Part shown: in pieces, positions 17,191-25,294 of the stretch
Layout: each line of letters begins with the position of its first letter
Numbering within the stretch: position 1 is the first letter of the stretch
Origin: Actinoplanes italicus
GTDB lineage: Bacteria; Actinomycetota; Actinomycetes; Mycobacteriales; Micromonosporaceae
Length of the DNA: 64,000 nucleotides
Direction of reading: 5' to 3'
Assembly: GCF_003001815.1 (NCBI RefSeq)
Contig: NZ_PVMZ01000037.1
Span: 1 to 64,000 of the forward strand
Notes under the pieces: model-generated
Told to the model about the DNA's origin: nothing
Databases searched by the model: none
What the model saw: only the letters and a program-made list of their open reading frames with translations
Program-made: the position numbers and the translations under genes

Positions 17191-18283
17191 TTACATCTGC
17201 CCGCACCGTTTTTGTTCCGCCAGATAGGTCAGCCGCAGCCTGAGGTTGCGGTACACCTCGAACTTCTCCTCCGGTGTTGCCTTCCTGAGCACGCCCACCA
17301 TGCCGCCGACCTCGTCGAACAGCTCAGCGATCTCATCGGCAGACAGTTAAGCCGGGCCCTCCGCCCTATCTTGCAGAGGGCCGGTCTGAAGTTGAGCGAG
17401 AATCAGCTTCCGCTCGTGCTGAGTCTCGGCGATCCATGTCGTCACCACTGCGGGGTCCGCACCCGCGTCCAATGCCGCCCGGTAGCGGGCGAGCTTCGCA
17501 TCACAGCCAGCCAATGTCGGTCGTCCAAGGCCGGAACCAGAAGGTCTTCCCGCAGCAATACGGACCGGGGGTGCTCCACTCGGCTGGCGAGGGCGTACTC
17601 GAGGGGGTACCGGCAGCGGAAGTAGGCGATGCCGTTGGAGTGCTGGCCTGCATCTTCCGCCCGCAGACACCGCAGCGAACCAGGCTCTTGAACACGTACG
17701 GGTGCCGAGACCGGTACGTACGCCTGGGGCTGGTGTTGGTCCGCGCTCGTGTCGTCATCATCTGCTGCGTCTGGTCGAAGGTTCCTGCGAGACGAGGGGC
17801 TCGTGGACGATCTTCTCGGGCTTGACCCACTGATCTTTCTCGTTCCACTTCGTGACGGCGGCGTACCCGAGGGCAACGTCATTGACGTCCGGCAGCCACT
17901 CCTGTGTGCGCTGTTTGTTCCAGATCTGCCCTCCGGTGTAGCGGACGTTGGTGAGGATCACGCGCACCGCGCTCTTGGCCGAGGCCAGCCCGTCACGATG
18001 CTTGTTCCGCGCGCGGTCGTACGCCGAAGGGCACGGGATGTCGTCACGGGTCAGACTCTCGGCGATGGCGAACATCCCGTACCCGCCCAGGTCCATCGCG
18101 AAGATCCGCTGCACGATCGGCACGGTCTGGGGACCGGGTCGAGTCCGTGCAAGCGCCTGCCGTCGGCGGCCTCGGCAGGGTAGGGATGCGGGCCCAGGTC
18201 CTTGAGCTTGTAGCCGTACGGCGGGCCCGCCGCCTTCCACCCGTTCTGTCGGATCGTCTCTGACCACCGCGCGGGGCCGGTTG
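17191..18283 (-). pseudogene. Decayed large serine recombinase, C-terminal portion
   Basis: Several minus-strand frames together spell a serine recombinase after its catalytic domain: AAGPPYGYKLKDLGPHPYP, then QTVPIVQRIFAMDLGGYGMF, DIPCPSAYDRARNKHRDGLA, VRYTGGQIWNKQRTQEWL, the zinc-ribbon part FKSLVRCGVCGRKM, and the tail TADEIAELFDEVGGMVGVLR ending CGQM-stop at 17191. At least three frameshifts and one internal stop break it. The N-terminal catalytic domain is absent. It resembles the same broad family as the recombinase at 1-579 and may be a relic of the island's integration system. Confidence 0.8.
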
Positions 18284-18361
18284 CACCTGTGGAAGGCCGT
18301 AACCCGCTGAGAAATCTCGGCTCGGCCGGAAACATGGTCGCCGTTATCGACATGCTGTGGT

Positions 18362-18916
18362 GTGACAGAGATCCGGGACCGGCAACGCTATGAGGCGGTA
18401 TACGCTCGCACCTACACCGACCTCGTGCGGTTCGTGGTCCGGCGAGGGTGTCCGTCCGACCAGGCGGAGGACGTCGTGGCCGAGGCCTTCGCGGTGGCGT
18501 GGCGGCGGCTAGCGGATCTGCCCGGGGACTCCGGCGAGGCCCGCGCCTGGCTCTTCGGCATCGCCCGGCGGCTGCTTGTGGCCAAACAGCGGGCCGACAC
18601 CCGGGGGCACGAGCTCTCGGTCCGGATCGCCGGACAGGTCGCCGTCGAGGGGCCGGCGCTGGCCCACGACGATCTCGTCGCTACCTCGGTCGATCTGGTG
18701 CAAGCCTGGAATCGGCTCACCCCGGCGCATCAGGAGGCGCTCAGCCTGTCGGTCTGGGAAGGGCTGACCGGGGCGCAGGCTGCGCAGGTGCTGGGTATCT
18801 CGCCGCTGGCCTTCCGGATACGCCTCAGCCGGGCCCGGCGGGTCCTGATGCGCAACCTCGTGGCAGCCGACAGTGGGCGGCTGCCCATGACCAGTAAAGG
18901 AGGTTCGGTGCGATGA
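18362..18916 (+). CDS. ECF-type RNA polymerase sigma factor
   Basis: 184 residues from a GTG at 18362. Region 2 is YTDLVRFVVRRGCPSDQAED with VVAEAFAVAWRRLADLP; region 4 is LTPAHQEALSLSVWEGLTGA with QVLGISPLAFRIRLSRARR, a recognition-helix arrangement typical of ECF sigma factors. It would direct RNA polymerase to a small stress regulon. The following gene overlaps its stop codon, so the two are co-translated. The start lies just beyond the decayed recombinase, so its promoter must sit in remnant DNA. Confidence 0.9.
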   Translation: MTEIRDRQRYEAVYARTYTDLVRFVVRRGCPSDQAEDVVAEAFAVAWRRLADLPGDSGEARAWLFGIARRLLVAKQRADTRGHELSVRIAGQVAVEGPALAHDDLVATSVDLVQAWNRLTPAHQEALSLSVWEGLTGAQAAQVLGISPLAFRIRLSRARRVLMRNLVAADSGRLPMTSKGGSVR

Positions 18917-19710
18917 CTCTTGACGATCAGCTTCGGCGCCACGATTCTGCCCGTGACGTCCCGGAAGACCTGGGCCGGGCGCCTCGCGCAGCGGCCACGC
19001 TGGCCCGGGTGACCGCGACGGCGCCCGGGAACGGACCGCGCCCGGTTCACCGCAAGCGGGCTGCCCGGTTCGCGCTGGCCGCGGTCGTGGTGGTGGCGGG
19101 TCTCGTCGTCGCCCCGGTCCTGGGCACCGATGAAGCGGCCCTCGGGTCCTGGGAGCCCGACCCGCGCCCGGCCACGGGACGGGAGGGGGCTCACTACGCC
19201 GCGGAATGCGCCGAGTGGACCGGGGCGGCCGCCGACTACGAGCCGAAGGTGATCGAGGTGCGCGGCACCTGGGTGATGACCTACCTGGTGTCCGCAAACG
19301 GTGAGGCGCAATGCCTGCGGTCGACGGAGCCTGCGTCCGGCTTCGTCGATGGGGCCAACCAGTCGATGTCCGGTCCGCTCCTGCAGACGCCGGCAGCGAA
19401 CGGACTGGCCACGACCGGTGTGCTGGAGACGTCCGCCGGGCTCTCCAGCACCACCTACTTCATGGTCGCGGGCAAGGTCGGTACGAGAGTCACCGAGGTC
19501 GTCTTCGCGTCACAGGGCATGCAGGTGCGGGCGACCGTCCGCAATGGCTATTTCACGGCCTGGTGGCCGCGGCGGAAGCCAGCCAGTATCGCCGGGCGGC
19601 TACTCGACAACACCGGCTACAACGGCTCACCCAATCCCGACGTGACCCTTACTCTCAGCGACGGCGAAATCATCACCCGGCCCATCAAGGAGTACGACGC
19701 CAACCGCTGA
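18913..19710 (+). CDS. Single-pass membrane protein, putative partner of the ECF sigma factor
   Basis: 265 residues, start ATG overlapping the sigma factor stop (ATGA). Residues 1-50 are cytoplasmic and charged, residues 51-70 form one membrane helix (ARFALAAVVVVAGLVVAPVL), and the rest is extracytoplasmic. There is no HxxxCxxC zinc anti-sigma motif. Position and topology suggest an anti-sigma factor or signal sensor, but the sequence alone does not prove it. Confidence 0.7.
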   Translation: MTLDDQLRRHDSARDVPEDLGRAPRAAATLARVTATAPGNGPRPVHRKRAARFALAAVVVVAGLVVAPVLGTDEAALGSWEPDPRPATGREGAHYAAECAEWTGAAADYEPKVIEVRGTWVMTYLVSANGEAQCLRSTEPASGFVDGANQSMSGPLLQTPAANGLATTGVLETSAGLSSTTYFMVAGKVGTRVTEVVFASQGMQVRATVRNGYFTAWWPRRKPASIAGRLLDNTGYNGSPNPDVTLTLSDGEIITRPIKEYDANR

Positions 19711-20729
19711 CCCACTTGCAGGCTTTCGAGGGTCGGGACGAAGGCCAGCATCCCGAGTCTCTGCTGGAAATCAAGCCGGTGAGCTGGACTCCGAGTCGCC
19801 GGTAGACCCCGGCTCTGTCCGTGGGGTCTTCAAGTCGGTTGGCTTTAGGGCCCACCCGGTCGGTGAGTTCCGGTTCCCGGCGCAGGAAGTCGACCGCCAC
19901 GATGTGCCGCTGCATTGCTGGCGGTCCGGGATTCCTCTGCCGGAAGGGTTCGAAAAGGTGGACGTGACCGGCTCAGGAGCCCGAGCCTCAGAGAGCCGCC
20001 TGGTACCAGCCGTTGCGGTGCCTATCCGTCGCGGTACTTCCAGTACAGCAGGAGACATCGATAACCCGTCTAGACACCTTTTACGGTCAGGGTCTGAGGC
20101 TGGGTGGGGATAGCCATGTCCCGGACCGCCTGATCTGATCGCCCAGCCGTGGCCGGTGAACCCTTCCCCAGGCCGCCTGATCGCCCAGCCGTGCCCGGCT
20201 AACCCTTCCCCGGGTTGTTGATCGCCCAGCCGTGGCCGGTGAACCCTTCCCCAGGCCGCCTGATCGCCCAGCCGTGCCCGGCGAATCCTTTACCGGGCCG
20301 GAGGCAGCGATATCCCGGAGCCCGGCTCCGAAAACGGCCCTAGTTGATCGTCCAGCACCGGGTCGCGGCGGTAACCGACCCCGCGAGCCCGGAGACCACG
20401 ACGGTGACGCCAGGCCATCAGCCGGCCGAGCGCCATCACGGCTCAGACGGATGCGGCTGACGGGCCGGGAACCTCGACCGCGAAAGCTCTTTAGCCACGA
20501 CGCCGAGTCCCCGCGCCGCTGGCCGATGTACTTGTCGGCAGCATGGTTGGCGAGGGGCCTCGCCGCCATAGGCGAACACCGCGCCGAGTCGCTCCAGGCT
20601 CAGGGCAAAGTCAGCGCAGGTGGGGAAGCCATCGGCAAGGCGTCGTCCGGATGAGGGCGTACGTGTTCGCCCCCCTGGGCCGCCGCATCGACGAAGTCGC
20701 TCGTGAGGTTGTCCCGTTTCAAGTCGGCG
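19711..20729. other. Gene-poor kilobase with a tandem repeat
   Basis: I see no convincing gene here. Open frames exist on both strands but have no recognisable protein features or ribosome sites. It holds the four-unit tandem repeat at 20136-20303 and probably relic DNA before the broken universal stress gene. Confidence 0.5.
20136..20303. repeat. Four-unit tandem repeat of about 42 bp
   Basis: Each unit begins TGATCGCCCAGCCGTG. Starts are at 20136, 20178, 20219 and 20261. Units 1 and 3 are identical over 42 bases; units 2 and 4 share a variant (GTGCCCGGC). The pattern is thus an 83-bp pair repeated twice. It is not in a recognised gene, and there are no unique spacers. Confidence 0.85.
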
Positions 20730-21090
20730 TCAAACGGTGGCCCGCGACGACCGCACGACGGCTACAGGGCAGTTGGCGTGGTGGAGCACGGTCTGGGTGA
20801 CGGATCCGAGGAGCAGTCCGGCGAAGCTGCCACGCCCCCGGTCGCCGGTCACCAGGAGTTGAGCGTGCTGTGATTGTTCGATCAGCACCGCTGCGGGCCG
20901 GCCGCGAACTGCTTCGTGCTGAAAAGGCACCTCAGGATATTGCTGCCCCCAGCCTGCCAGCGATTCGCTCAGGACGCGGTGTTCCTCAGCCTCTAGGTCG
21001 CCCGGATCGGATAGTGGCCTTCGACGACATGGGCGAGCACCGTGACGGGGTGCGTCATCTGAGCGGTGACCTCCGCGATGCGGTGGCGGA
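20730..21090 (-). pseudogene. Broken universal stress protein (UspA-like), second tandem copy
   Basis: The C-terminal half of a UspA domain is clear: HRVLSESLAGWGQQYPEVPF, then the ATP-binding-type loop VTGDRGRGSFAGLLLGSVTQ and VLHHANCPVAVVRSS. The upstream part continues only in another frame (VTVLAHVVEGHYPIRAT), with a stop and frameshift near 20990, and the N-terminal strand with its Asp is missing. It lies directly downstream of the intact USP gene on the same strand, as if a tandem partner had decayed. Confidence 0.7.
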
Positions 21091-21513
21091 TCATCGCACG
21101 ATGGCGACGGGGCAAGCGGCGTGATGCAGGACGGTGTGACTGACCGATCCGAGGCGCCGGCCGGGCAGCTGAGCATGTCCGCGGGCGCCGAGGACGACGA
21201 GTCGGGCGGGCCGGCCGGCGTCGACGATGGCGTCGGAGGGGCGGCCCGTGGCCAGTTCCCGGTGCATCGTGACGTTGGGGTACTTGCGGGACCAGTCCTG
21301 CACGGCGTCGGCCAGAAGTTGGGCGTGTGCGGCGTTTTCAGGCCCGGTGTCGTACTGCAGCAGCAACGCGGGGTTGCTCAGATGGAGCCGGTCCCACGCG
21401 TGAAGTGCCCGCAGGGTGGCGCCGCGCAGGGCTGCCTCGTGGAAGGCGAAGCCGATTGGGGCATCGTCGGAGGCGGAACCGTCCACACCGACGAGGATCG
21501 GTGGGCCGACCAT
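21091..21513 (-). CDS. Universal stress protein
   Basis: 140 residues from the ATG at 21513, which has a GGAGG ribosome site six bases upstream. The frame stays open to 21999, but that extension is only antisense to the ATPase gene. One UspA domain: ILVGVDGSASDDAPIGFAFH at the start with the conserved Asp, and VVLGARGHAQLPGRRLGSVS near the end, the G-2x-G-9x-G(S/T) nucleotide-binding pattern. Such proteins bind ATP and adjust metabolism under hypoxia or stress. A terminator-like hairpin separates it from the ATPase upstream. Confidence 0.9.
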   Translation of the reverse strand: MVGPPILVGVDGSASDDAPIGFAFHEAALRGATLRALHAWDRLHLSNPALLLQYDTGPENAAHAQLLADAVQDWSRKYPNVTMHRELATGRPSDAIVDAGRPARLVVLGARGHAQLPGRRLGSVSHTVLHHAACPVAIVR

Positions 21514-21534
21514 GGCTGCCTCCTGTGTTCTGTT

Positions 21535-21567
21535 CACGAAACACGGCCGGGTCGGCCGTGTTTCGTG
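21535..21567 (-). terminator. Perfect hairpin terminator after the P-type ATPase
   Basis: A 15-bp perfect stem, CACGAAACACGGCCG paired with CGGCCGTGTTTCGTG, closes on a three-base loop. It starts one base past the ATPase stop codon and precedes the USP ribosome site. There is no U-tract, as is common in high-GC actinobacteria; attenuation before the USP gene is possible. Confidence 0.75.
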
Positions 21568-21568
21568 G

Positions 21569-24202
21569 TCATGGTGCGGGTGCCGGGCGTTCGGTGGTGT
21601 GCAGGCGGCGGTCGAGGCGGATCGCGGCGTAGCCGAGGCTCGCGACGGCGGTGACGATGAGCAGGTCGGTGATGGCCAGCGACTGGGTGCCGAGCAGGGA
21701 TTGCAGGGGCGGCAGGTAGATACCGGCGAGTTGCAGGGCAAGCGCGGCGGCGACGGCGGCGAGCAGCATCGGGTTCGCCCGAGTGCCGGGCCAGGCCCGC
21801 GAGCCCAGTGCGACGGCCAGTTGGGTGACGCCGAGTGCGAGAAAGACGAGGGTCTGCCACGGGCGGTCGGTGGCGTGCGCCCAGACGCCGACACCGACGG
21901 TGACTGCGGCGATGACCACGCCGACACGCAGGATGCGCTGCCACAGACCAGCGCCGAGGATCGTCTCGGACGGCGGCCGCGGAGGCTTGTCCATGACATC
22001 CCGGTCGACGGGTTCGCTGCCCAGAGCCAGGCCTGGCAGGCCGTGGGTGATCAAGTTGATCCAGAGGATCTGCGCGGGCAGCAGCGGCAGTGCCAAGCCG
22101 ACGAACGGGCCGGTGAGCATCACAGCGATCTCGGCAGCGCCGCCGGACAGGGCGTAGAGCAGGAAGCGGCGGATGTTGGCATAGACGCGGCGACCTTCCT
22201 CGGCGGCGGCGACAACAGTGGCAAGTTCGTCGTCGGCCAGTACCAAGTCGGCGGCCTGCCGGGCGACTTCGGTGCCGCGTCTGCCCATGGCGACGCCGAT
22301 GTCGGCGCGGTGCAGGGCGGGTCCGTCGTTGACGCCGTCGCCGGTCATCGCGACGACTTGCCCGGCCGTACGCAGGGCGTCGATGATGGCGACCTTCTGC
22401 TGCGGGGTCGCCCGGGCGAAAACCCGCGCGCCATCTCCGGCACGTGCGCCGGGTTCGGCGGTACGGCAGTCGACCACCTCGTCACCGGCGCCGATGATGC
22501 CGAGCTCGACGGCGATCGCACCGGCGGTGGCCGGGTGATCGCCGGTGATCAGCACCGGGGTGATACCCGCGCGCTGACATGCGGCGATGGTTGCGGCGGC
22601 TGACTCCCGGGGTGGGTCGAGGATCGCGACGAGGCCGAGCAGGCTCAGACCCTGCTCCGGGACGCTGGAATCAATGGACGGCGGGTGGTCGGCCTGGGCC
22701 ACGGCTAGGACCCGGTAACCGTCGCTGGCCAGGGCGTCCGCGCGAGCCGCAGCCATTTCGATCAGCTCTGGCGGGTCTGCGAGAACCGCCGGTTGCAGGA
22801 CGGCTTCGGGTGCGCCCTTGCAGACGATCCGTGTCGCGCCACCGGGAAGCTGGTGGATGGTCGACATCCGCTTGCGGACGCTGTCGAACGGTTCCTCACC
22901 GATGCGGGGGATCTGGGCTTGCAGGGTCTCGCGTTCGATGCCGAGCTTCGCGGCGGCGGTGAGCAGGGCGACCTCAGTGGGGTCACCGACCGGCAGCCAG
23001 TCCGGGTTGTCGCCATCAGGCGCACGCAGGGACCCGTCATTGCACAGCACCGCCGCGCGCAGCAGCTGCGACAGGTCGGGGACGTCACCGTCGGTTACCA
23101 CGGTGTCGCCGCGGCGGATGTCGCCGTGTGGTGCGTAGCCGGATCCTTCGACTTCGGCATCGCCGGTGGGGGTCCATAGGTGTCTCAGGACCATCTGGCC
23201 TTCGGTGAGGGTGCCGGTCTTGTCGGTGGCCAGGACGGTGACCGAGCCGAGGGTCTCCACGGCGGGCAGGCGCCGGATGACGGCGTTGCGGGCGGTCATG
23301 CGGCGGGCGCCGAGCGCGAGGCTGAGCGTGACGACAGCGGGCAGTGACTCGGGGACGGCGGCGACGACGAGGGTGATCGCGGTGACGATCATCAGCTGTA
23401 GCGGCTGGCCGCGGAACACGCCGAGGGCCAGGACGACGGCGCACAGCACGAGGGCGGCAGCGGCGAGGAGCCGGCCGACCCCGGCCAGGCGGCGTTGCAG
23501 GGGGGTCATGGCAGGGGCGGTCGTCATCATCGCGGCGATGCGGCCCATGGCGCTGGCCGCGCCGGTGGCGGTGATGATGGCCTGCCCGCGCCCGCGAACG
23601 ACCACCGTTCCCGCGGACACGTCTGCTGTCGACCCGTCCGGGCCGGCTGACTTGTCGACCGGCGCCGACTCGCCGGTCAGCGCCGCTTCGTCGATCAGCA
23701 GGGCGCTGGCCTCGACGACGTGGCCGTCGGCGGGAACGATGTCGCCTTCGGCAAGAACAAGTAGATCGCCGACGACCAGGTCGGCGGCGGGTACTTCACG
23801 TTGCCCGCCGTCGCGTACCACCCGGGCGGCGGGTGCGGTCAGCGCGGACAGTGCGGAGATCGCCCGTTCGGCTTTGACCTCTTGGATCACCCCGACCGTG
23901 GTGTTGACGACGATGACGAACAGGATGACCGACGCGTCGGTGTAGTCGGCGGTGGCGAGCGTGAAGCCAGCGGCGGCGAGAAGGACCAGGACGAGCGGGT
24001 CGCGCAGTTGGGACGCGATGCGGCGCCACAGCGGCGGCGGGCGCCTGGCCGGCAGCACGTTGCCGCCGTCACGGGCCAGCCGGTCCGCAGCCTCAGCCGA
24101 GGAGAGTCCGTCGACGGTTCCCGCCGATAGCGGCGGTTCGTCGATGGCGGTGCTGTTCCCGCCCGACCGGCGGGGGCGTACGGGGTCGGTGATCGGAGTC
24201 AT
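21569..24202 (-). CDS. Cation-transporting P-type ATPase (P2-type, CtpF-like)
   Basis: 877 residues from the ATG at 24202. The N-terminal cation-ATPase domain (LSSAEAADRLARDGGNVLP) is followed by membrane helices, the A-domain motif DEAALTGESAPVDK, the phosphorylation site DKTGTLTEGQ (Asp327), the nucleotide-binding domain (KGAPEAVL), the hinge TGDGVNDGPALHRADIGVAM and C-terminal helices with LPAQILWINLITHGLPGLAL. Length and layout fit the SERCA/PMR1 group, exporting Ca2+ or a related cation. Mycobacterial CtpF sits in a dormancy regulon with stress proteins, a similar company to here; the ion specificity is not proven. Confidence 0.9.
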   Translation of the reverse strand: MTPITDPVRPRRSGGNSTAIDEPPLSAGTVDGLSSAEAADRLARDGGNVLPARRPPPLWRRIASQLRDPLVLVLLAAAGFTLATADYTDASVILFVIVVNTTVGVIQEVKAERAISALSALTAPAARVVRDGGQREVPAADLVVGDLLVLAEGDIVPADGHVVEASALLIDEAALTGESAPVDKSAGPDGSTADVSAGTVVVRGRGQAIITATGAASAMGRIAAMMTTAPAMTPLQRRLAGVGRLLAAAALVLCAVVLALGVFRGQPLQLMIVTAITLVVAAVPESLPAVVTLSLALGARRMTARNAVIRRLPAVETLGSVTVLATDKTGTLTEGQMVLRHLWTPTGDAEVEGSGYAPHGDIRRGDTVVTDGDVPDLSQLLRAAVLCNDGSLRAPDGDNPDWLPVGDPTEVALLTAAAKLGIERETLQAQIPRIGEEPFDSVRKRMSTIHQLPGGATRIVCKGAPEAVLQPAVLADPPELIEMAAARADALASDGYRVLAVAQADHPPSIDSSVPEQGLSLLGLVAILDPPRESAAATIAACQRAGITPVLITGDHPATAGAIAVELGIIGAGDEVVDCRTAEPGARAGDGARVFARATPQQKVAIIDALRTAGQVVAMTGDGVNDGPALHRADIGVAMGRRGTEVARQAADLVLADDELATVVAAAEEGRRVYANIRRFLLYALSGGAAEIAVMLTGPFVGLALPLLPAQILWINLITHGLPGLALGSEPVDRDVMDKPPRPPSETILGAGLWQRILRVGVVIAAVTVGVGVWAHATDRPWQTLVFLALGVTQLAVALGSRAWPGTRANPMLLAAVAAALALQLAGIYLPPLQSLLGTQSLAITDLLIVTAVASLGYAAIRLDRRLHTTERPAPAP

Positions 24203-24257
24203 CCCGCGTTCGCCGCCCGCCTGTACCGGTCGGCGGGCCGGGACGGTCCTTGCGGTG

Positions 24258-25247
24258 TCACGGCTGCACGGCGATCTGCTCGGCCGGCAGGCGAGGTGTG
24301 CGTGACGGGTCTGAGGCAGTGGCGTCGAGTACCCCGAACCTCAGGACGAGGTAAGGATGGCCGGGTCCGGGCAGCAGGTGTTTGACGATCTCACGGGTGG
24401 CACCGACCTCGATGGTGGAGCTGAGCGGCTGTACGGAGAGGCCGGATTCGGTGGCCTTTAGACACACCGCGGACAGTGCCTCGCCTGCGCGTAACCAGTC
24501 GAGGTCGCTGTCGCCGGGGCCGTAGAGGATCGCGAAGGCCGCGGTCCGGTCTTGAGTGTCCGCGACAGCCATGTCGCCGCAGCGGCCGGAGTTGCGTCCG
24601 GGCACCGTGGCGGTCGACGCCTCGGGGAGGACGGCCGTATCGGGGGTGCCGGTCCGAGGGGAACCGGTGCCACCCCAGTCCCGCAGTTCTGCCTGCCACG
24701 CCTGGTTGCCGGATTCTATGCGCCGGGCATCGTCCGTTGCGGAGGCCAGGTCGAAGATTTGGCGGGGACGCAGTAGGTGCAGCAGCGTCTGCTGCGACTC
24801 GGCAGCGGCGGCGATCGGCCGCAGAGTGTCCGCGTCGACCGCGATGCCGCTCGGCCCCCGGCGGTCGGTGTGCCGTAATGCGATGGTCTGTAGGTGCCGG
24901 ATCGCTGTCGGCTCGACAGTGACCCGGTCATTGACACGGACGGTCGCGAGGTGACCCGCCTTGGCCCGGTCGGGCAGGCGGGTCACGGTGGTGTGCCGGC
25001 CGTCCGCGGCCAGGCTGATCAGGGCGTGGTGCAGTGCGGCACCGCAGCTCAGGATCGCCAGGCGGCGATCCAGGTCGGTGCCGGCCGGGGTACGGCTGCC
25101 GTCGACGGACAGGTCGAGGCGATTGCCGTGCGCTCGCCACCGCCACGGTCGAGTGTCGTGGATCGACGGGGCGTGGCTCGCCGCTGTGGTGGCGTTCGTC
25201 AGCGCCCGGTTGACGGCCTCGGCGTCGACGGTCTGAGTGGAAGTCAT
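24258..25247 (-). CDS. Acg-family nitroreductase-like protein
   Basis: 329 residues from the ATG at 25247, preceded by GAGGAGATCCACC, a strong ribosome site. The opening NRALTNATTAASHAPSIHDT followed by RPWRWRAHGNRLDLSVD is typical of the Acg-type nitroreductase fold (Rv2032-like), as are LSCGAALHHALISLAADGR and the closing YLVLRFGV. Some members bind FMN poorly and may act as flavin-storage or decoy proteins rather than enzymes. It sits between the P-type ATPase and phosphoketolase on the same strand, in a stress-type cluster. Confidence 0.85.
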   Translation of the reverse strand: MTSTQTVDAEAVNRALTNATTAASHAPSIHDTRPWRWRAHGNRLDLSVDGSRTPAGTDLDRRLAILSCGAALHHALISLAADGRHTTVTRLPDRAKAGHLATVRVNDRVTVEPTAIRHLQTIALRHTDRRGPSGIAVDADTLRPIAAAAESQQTLLHLLRPRQIFDLASATDDARRIESGNQAWQAELRDWGGTGSPRTGTPDTAVLPEASTATVPGRNSGRCGDMAVADTQDRTAAFAILYGPGDSDLDWLRAGEALSAVCLKATESGLSVQPLSSTIEVGATREIVKHLLPGPGHPYLVLRFGVLDATASDPSRTPRLPAEQIAVQP

Positions 25248-25294
25248 GGTGGATCTCCTCGTGCGGTTCTGTGCGTCAAACTGGTGGTGCCGGG

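Noticed and set aside
20136..20303. CRISPR array from the tandem repeat
   Set aside because: Units are directly adjacent, with no unique spacers, and no cas genes are in the window.
21514..21999. N-terminal extension of the universal stress protein
   Set aside because: The extension is low-complexity and antisense-like to the P-type ATPase; the ATG at 21513 has a strong ribosome site.
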